Source: Verrucomicrobiales bacterium (GTDB lineage Bacteria; Verrucomicrobiota; Verrucomicrobiia; Verrucomicrobiales; Verrucomicrobiaceae). Taken from it: a stretch of 8,712 bases of DNA. Each line of letters begins with the position of its first letter. The stretch's first letter is position 1. The stretch covers positions 1 to 8,712 of the forward strand of contig DNXB01000604.1 in the NCBI GenBank assembly GCA_003506995.1, given 5' to 3'. The notes beneath the pieces are model-generated. The model had not been told where the DNA came from, did not search any database, and was given only the letters and a program-made list of their open reading frames with translations. The translations under genes and the position numbers were made by a program. Shown piece by piece: positions 7,801 to 8,712 of the stretch.

Positions 7801-8712
7801 CGCCGCCTGCACCACCCTGGACAGCGAGCCGGGAACTGCGAACAGCGCGCCGGTTTATGATGGCGACCTCGTCACCACCACGACCTACAATGATTTCAAT
7901 CAGCCGGTCAATGAGACCAACGCGCGGGGCGTCGTCACCCACCATGACTATGACAGCGCCGGGCGTCGCATCGCCACGGTGGTCAATGCCAGCGCGCCGG
8001 TCGCCGAGCAGCTTGTGACGTTCTACACGGACGAGAACCCCGCCACGCCTGACTTTGTGGGCGGCAGCGTGTTTGACTCGAGCGGGTTCAAGCCGCTGCG
8101 CGTCATCAGCCCCGCAGGCTACGCCACACATTTCGAGTATGACGAGTTGTACCGTGAGGTTGGCCGCCGGGTGTTCTACGGGCACGAGCTGGCCGTGAAC
8201 CCCCGCTATCTGGCCCATCAGGCAGCCCGCGCCCAGGCGGCCGCCCAGACGGCTGCGCAGGCAGCCAGTGCCGCCACCGCCGCCGCGCAGAGCGCGTCCG
8301 CCGAGGCCGCGCAGGCCGTGAACGCCGTTGCCTCCGCGCAGCAGGCTCTGGGGAGTGCCACGGCGACGCTGGATGCCAGCCTGACGGCCCTGGATGCCGC
8401 CGTGGCGGCGGCGGGAGATGCCGCGCCCCATTTGCTTGCCATGGCGGCGGCGCAAACAGCCGTGAGCACCGCCGCCGCGACGCTGAACACCGCCACGACC
8501 GGGTTGGAGAACGCGCAGGCGGCCCTTGCGGTGCTCCAGGCTGCCGACCCCACCGCAGACACCCTCAGCGCTCAACTGGCCGTGGAGCAGGCCCAGGCCG
8601 CCGTGGACAACGCGACGACCGCCCATGACGACTCCCAGACCGCGCTGGCCGCTGCCGAAACCGCCTTGTTTGACCACTGCCAGCCGCTGCGTGATGCCGT
8701 GGAGAACGCACC
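1745..8712 (+). CDS. giant exported RHS/YD-repeat protein with calcium-binding repeats and a Cys-rich zinc-finger-like block; 3' end beyond the right edge
   Basis: The frame opens at the ATG at 1745 and runs without a stop to the window end, giving 2322 complete residues with no C-terminus. Domain order: signal or anchor (1-32); Asp-rich DxDxDG calcium-type motifs (36-173); eight ~58-residue repeats (174-639); looser EF-hand/thrombospondin-3-like motifs (640-932); Ser/Gly linker (933-1031); Cys-rich block with ten CxxC pairs (1032-1212); a beta-rich linker; RHS core from about residue 1325, with TPFGMGWSSNL and a series of YD repeats to about 2149; and an Ala-rich helical segment (2156 to the end). 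RHS/YD proteins form large beta cocoons or filaments that often carry a variable C-terminal toxin; that end is not seen here. Calcium repeats suggest an extracellular rod or stalk. The protein is probably surface-exposed or secreted. The start at 1745 is chosen because it gives a signal-like N-terminus; no good ribosome binding site is visible. The gene stands alone on this strand, divergent from the helix-turn-helix gene. Long antisense frames across it are composition shadows. Delivery as a toxin versus an adhesin role cannot be decided. Confidence 0.93.
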   Translation, partial: MNALRRFSRRAWLLHGYLIASLVLLPVPFVHSGWIDTDSDAVNDTWEDTANSTTYTLAQLDAINPSLDIDGDGATNSEELANGSDPFVLDTDGDGLNDGDEIHLANEQYNRGYSLTAWDSNGDDVSDHDDFYGCFSVTYPGGQLPAFSGATYADYDGDGIKNPFDPYPTDPTNNDADGDGIDDSTDPALGDASNQSPYNGMAWYGNALGDDDGDVIQNYWDDTPHDSSNGSSDSDGDGIENGSDPFPDDYSNYSPVNGIYWYGDVFGDADWDGTSNYADAWPYDASNGAGTPSDDHDNDGIENSLDPAPEDMDNYSSYNGSHWYHYPLEDADNDGQANFYDPYPYDTYDNMPDYDGDGWPNEDDPFPKDASNYSSLNGTAWGAAMFEDGDEDLIPNWQDEFPDDPYNNNADFDGDGIANGDDPFPTDGANHSEINQISWGSNVLGDDDLDGILNWEDPTPSDTTTNDSDADGLDDSVDPAPSDSSNYSSSNYISWFGNALGDDDSDGTLNFWDQWPNDPTNGSPYTYDGDGDGILDHEDPASGDSSNYSPHNWIAWYGAANGDADNDGITNFYDYQPYDDPNANSDGDDYLDSNDPAPNDWSNFSQVNGQWWYGSALNDDDGDGTANFYDDTPYGPQPADEDADGLNADEEAYHGTSDNDVDSDGDGLTDYEEVHMFGTNPANAHHLSQQRFGNNLYTDWQLVDLMDSDGDLIPDRIEQHYGLNPGWAGDALLDRDNDGVNNLDQFNAGRALNANLSTYDADGDGMTDVFEDAHAQVLSKINPADAVLDADGDGVLNYEEQILLISPQNADTLQQGGLGDLQVLMLSVRYPDGSNPPADDVNPQNGIPDWADAILSTPTAPDYYQFTRQAAGDLDGDGMPDAWEHKYGRWKHPVGGLNLRSAADAGRDPDQDGLTNLTEYRFGTNPLAPETQAGVKDREQFYSQGRPTGSTTGGGLMNRYRAQVAADLGVGSPVSKALNLYLTPSQSSVQPQLSVIIHATSTPGTTQHRTSSLPASIASRVSHSGGSGGGGCGCQWPSEVPVTCVPCMGTGSVEASSTPQTTTITCPLCSGVKSISCSNCQGIGAFDCLNCSDGFTGVDAITGQPVPCVECLGLSNLTCHTCERSTRVACTSCHGSGSVEVEIPPLPGAVDCGQCGGTGHTLESVGSYVLAAGCPMHDPLPCLDCTGGTVLTTDANGDEVLETCSTCGGTGVAPPPNTTPTGPSTTLTESADVVLEFPPGSESHLGEQYRIYVDGNFVTELSATNRQYFVTPPSIGSSRTIDVESKQSWEASIMANDSAGPRYRKIGLGGMPLSDSKPQAQDESGENPEETYIDAYTRQLRHSVSDVYANADGSLLPLMVRRDVQPECWNNRSGLRPHERADTPFGMGWSSNLCAFVRFERLGAQSAASFKATVGDEMGARQNFYWLGGAWVHSKEEGLDAKTAKNTFIASGYGEIFSNIVLTKKFGTTCYYEMLPMLRQSIPQDREFGSETQEEYFYARLVEVRDRLGNRLVYTYPSVTTLIPSSVEDPDRPGRRLTITQQNGVISAVSGPAGETISYAYTALGSEGAFKLQSVSRGEAMVRYSYSLAVELDPTPTEIGRLPGRFLHLELSSITDELERQYGFLRGGFEHGLTYQQVTNTLGTGQVYTSSIINRVQTGLPMPVTEVSLPNGKTVELTGGRSIRATVLLPYAEVLTEPWTEVSGPAGTYRYDFSLGVPDLAVFSRNNHELGANLADENLNATTVALNFTRMDITSAAGTESYDFNPNAGMALAAATDLSGNTTTFTYGTDGYDDPLTESVHGHTKRFSYDPSTRIMASMTDALGAVTAYGIENRVIDGQSILGLKVSEVVTGTDGSSRSVFYSYDHPLFKGLVTKQWTVSPNPTAMPSSVTTTTLGAAQDALGANPGWWCEVTQTTGTATAQGTLGAAITSTTTIHDFNGGKRSVIDGRGLITNFDYDETGRLIEVAHPDLTHKDLDYDAHGNLTAETNENGVKTFHEYDDLNRRVKSTLDLNGNGVADAACTTLDSEPGTANSAPVYDGDLVTTTTYNDFNQPVNETNARGVVTHHDYDSAGRRIATVVNASAPVAEQLVTFYTDENPATPDFVGGSVFDSSGFKPLRVISPAGYATHFEYDELYREVGRRVFYGHELAVNPRYLAHQAARAQAAAQTAAQAASAATAAAQSASAEAAQAVNAVASAQQALGSATATLDASLTALDAAVAAAGDAAPHLLAMAAAQTAVSTAAATLNTATTGLENAQAALAVLQAADPTADTLSAQLAVEQAQAAVDNATTAHDDSQTALAAAETALFDHCQPLRDAVENA
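2264..3660 (+). repeat. eight ~58-residue Asp-rich repeats (about 174 bp each) in the giant protein
   Basis: Residues 174-639 consist of eight successive units. Each begins with a DxDGDGI-type loop leading to DPxP. A turn of the form SNYSxxNxxxWYGxxxGD follows, then a second DxDxDG loop leading to NFxDxxPxD. An example of the core is NYSPVNGIYWYGDVFGDAD in the second unit. The acidic loops match thrombospondin type-3/EF-hand-like calcium-binding loops. The aromatic WYG segment between each pair is not part of the standard thrombospondin-3 repeat as I know it. The copies are diverged (WGAAMF, WGSNVL, WFGNAL, WWYGSAL), so the expansion is not recent. Calcium binding and a rod-like stalk role are inferred from the family. 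Confidence 0.85.
3662..4540 (+). other. irregular EF-hand/thrombospondin-3-like calcium-binding segment
   Basis: Residues 640-932 contain widely spaced acidic loops followed by short helices, such as DSDGDGLTDYEEVHMFGTNP, DGDGMTDVFEDAH, DADGDGVLNYEEQ, DLDGDGMPDAWEHKYG and DQDGLTNLTEYRFGTNP. The form DxDGDGxxDxxExxxGTNP is common in large exported proteins of Gram-negative and PVC-group bacteria and is expected to bind calcium. Unlike the preceding region, the spacing is uneven and the aromatic WYG element is absent. Confidence 0.75.
4838..5380 (+). other. Cys-rich block resembling the DnaJ CxxCxGxG zinc-finger domain
   Basis: Residues 1032-1212 contain 23 cysteines, including ten CxxC pairs at 1044, 1066, 1077, 1088, 1108, 1119, 1130, 1152, 1182 and 1204. 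Five are close to the full DnaJ motif: CVPCMGTG, CSNCQGIG, CTSCHGSG, CGQCGGTG and CSTCGGTG. Six pairs form two triplets with exact 11-residue spacing (1066/1077/1088 and 1108/1119/1130), and several others are 22 apart. DnaJ has only four such motifs, so this is a longer array. Pairs of CxxC knuckles would normally hold zinc. The block follows a GGSGGGG linker and precedes the RHS core. A zinc role, a redox role or disulfide stabilisation outside the cell are all possible. Codons here are less GC-ending than in the rest of the gene. Confidence 0.85.
5720..8190 (+). other. RHS core region of the giant protein
   Basis: From about residue 1326 the sequence takes on RHS character. It has a predicted beta-rich entry (RQLRHSVSDVYANADGSLLP), the TPFGMGWSSNL element typical of the start of RHS shells, then strand-turn repeats such as RLGNRLVYTY, GETISYAYT, GNTTTFTYGTDGYDDPLTES, HTKRFSYDPSTRIMASMTD and FYSYDHPLFKG. 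These precede the clear YD repeats at 7590-8190. RHS/YD repeats fold into a hollow beta cage that can enclose a C-terminal toxin. The conserved C-terminal RHS core motif and any autoproteolysis site are not reached before the window ends. Confidence 0.8.
7590..8190 (+). repeat. canonical YD repeats
   Basis: Consecutive units have the YDxxGRL-type core: GLITNFDYDETGRLIEVAHP, KDLDYDAHGNLTAETNENG, KTFHEYDDLNRRVKSTLD, TTTYNDFNQPVNETNARG, VVTHHDYDSAGRRIATVV and THFEYDELYREVGRRVFYG. They are spaced about 20-50 residues apart. A lone acidic motif, DLNGNGVADAA, interrupts the series after the third unit. Confidence 0.88.
8210..8712 (+). other. Ala-rich, probably helical segment interrupting or following the YD repeats; open at the right edge
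   Basis: From L2156 to the window end the protein is dominated by Ala with Gln, Ser, Thr, Val and Leu, for example AHQAARAQAAAQTAAQAASA and SAEAAQAVNAVASAQQAL. Proline and glycine are nearly absent apart from short breaks (AAGDAAPHL, AADPTADT). The pattern suggests long helices, perhaps a coiled coil, and differs sharply from the beta-rich YD repeats just before it. Its end is not in the window, so it could be an insertion in the RHS shell or the start of a C-terminal module. Confidence 0.7.

Noticed and set aside
6932..8677. Minus-strand open frame of 581 codons
   Set aside because: Gly/Arg/Val-rich antisense of the YD and Ala-rich segments; composition effect.

Overview
The window is GC-rich bacterial DNA. 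It reads as an accessory, surface-protein region of a bacterium in the Verrucomicrobiota or a related Planctomycetes-Verrucomicrobia-Chlamydiae lineage. That assignment is inference: it rests on a remembered resemblance of the left-edge protein (it begins MKRQEYYPTRLADQ) to small multi-copy hypothetical proteins of that group, and on the giant calcium-repeat plus RHS architecture. No housekeeping gene is present to confirm it.

Layout. Positions 1-412 hold the 5' part of a minus-strand gene of unknown function that runs off the left edge. Next is a 667-bp non-coding stretch (413-1079) with a G-quadruplex-type motif directly before that gene's start codon and a minisatellite of about eighteen 21-bp units (574-951, with a decayed unit to 972). 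Each consensus unit contains a small perfect hairpin. At 1080-1529 is a minus-strand gene for a small XRE-like helix-turn-helix protein with a CxxCH tail. A palindrome-rich divergent intergenic region (about 1530-1744) separates it from one enormous plus-strand reading frame.

That frame opens at 1745 and stays open to the right edge (2322 complete codons, no stop), so one incomplete protein fills 80% of the window. It is a mosaic exported protein. In order it has: an N-terminal signal or anchor; an Asp-rich calcium-binding region with eight copies of a ~58-residue unit; a looser EF-hand/thrombospondin-3-like segment; a cysteine-rich block with ten CxxC pairs, several of the DnaJ CxxCxGxG type; an RHS/YD-repeat core; and finally an alanine-rich, probably helical segment where the window ends. 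The RHS core and signal suggest a large cell-surface or secreted polymorphic-toxin-like or adhesin-like protein. Its C-terminal end, where any toxin domain would lie, is outside the window.

The most unusual points are the DnaJ-like zinc-finger block inside an exported RHS protein, with a local drop in GC content, and the hairpin-forming 21-bp array between the two minus-strand genes. The divergent helix-turn-helix gene is a candidate regulator of the giant gene from position alone.
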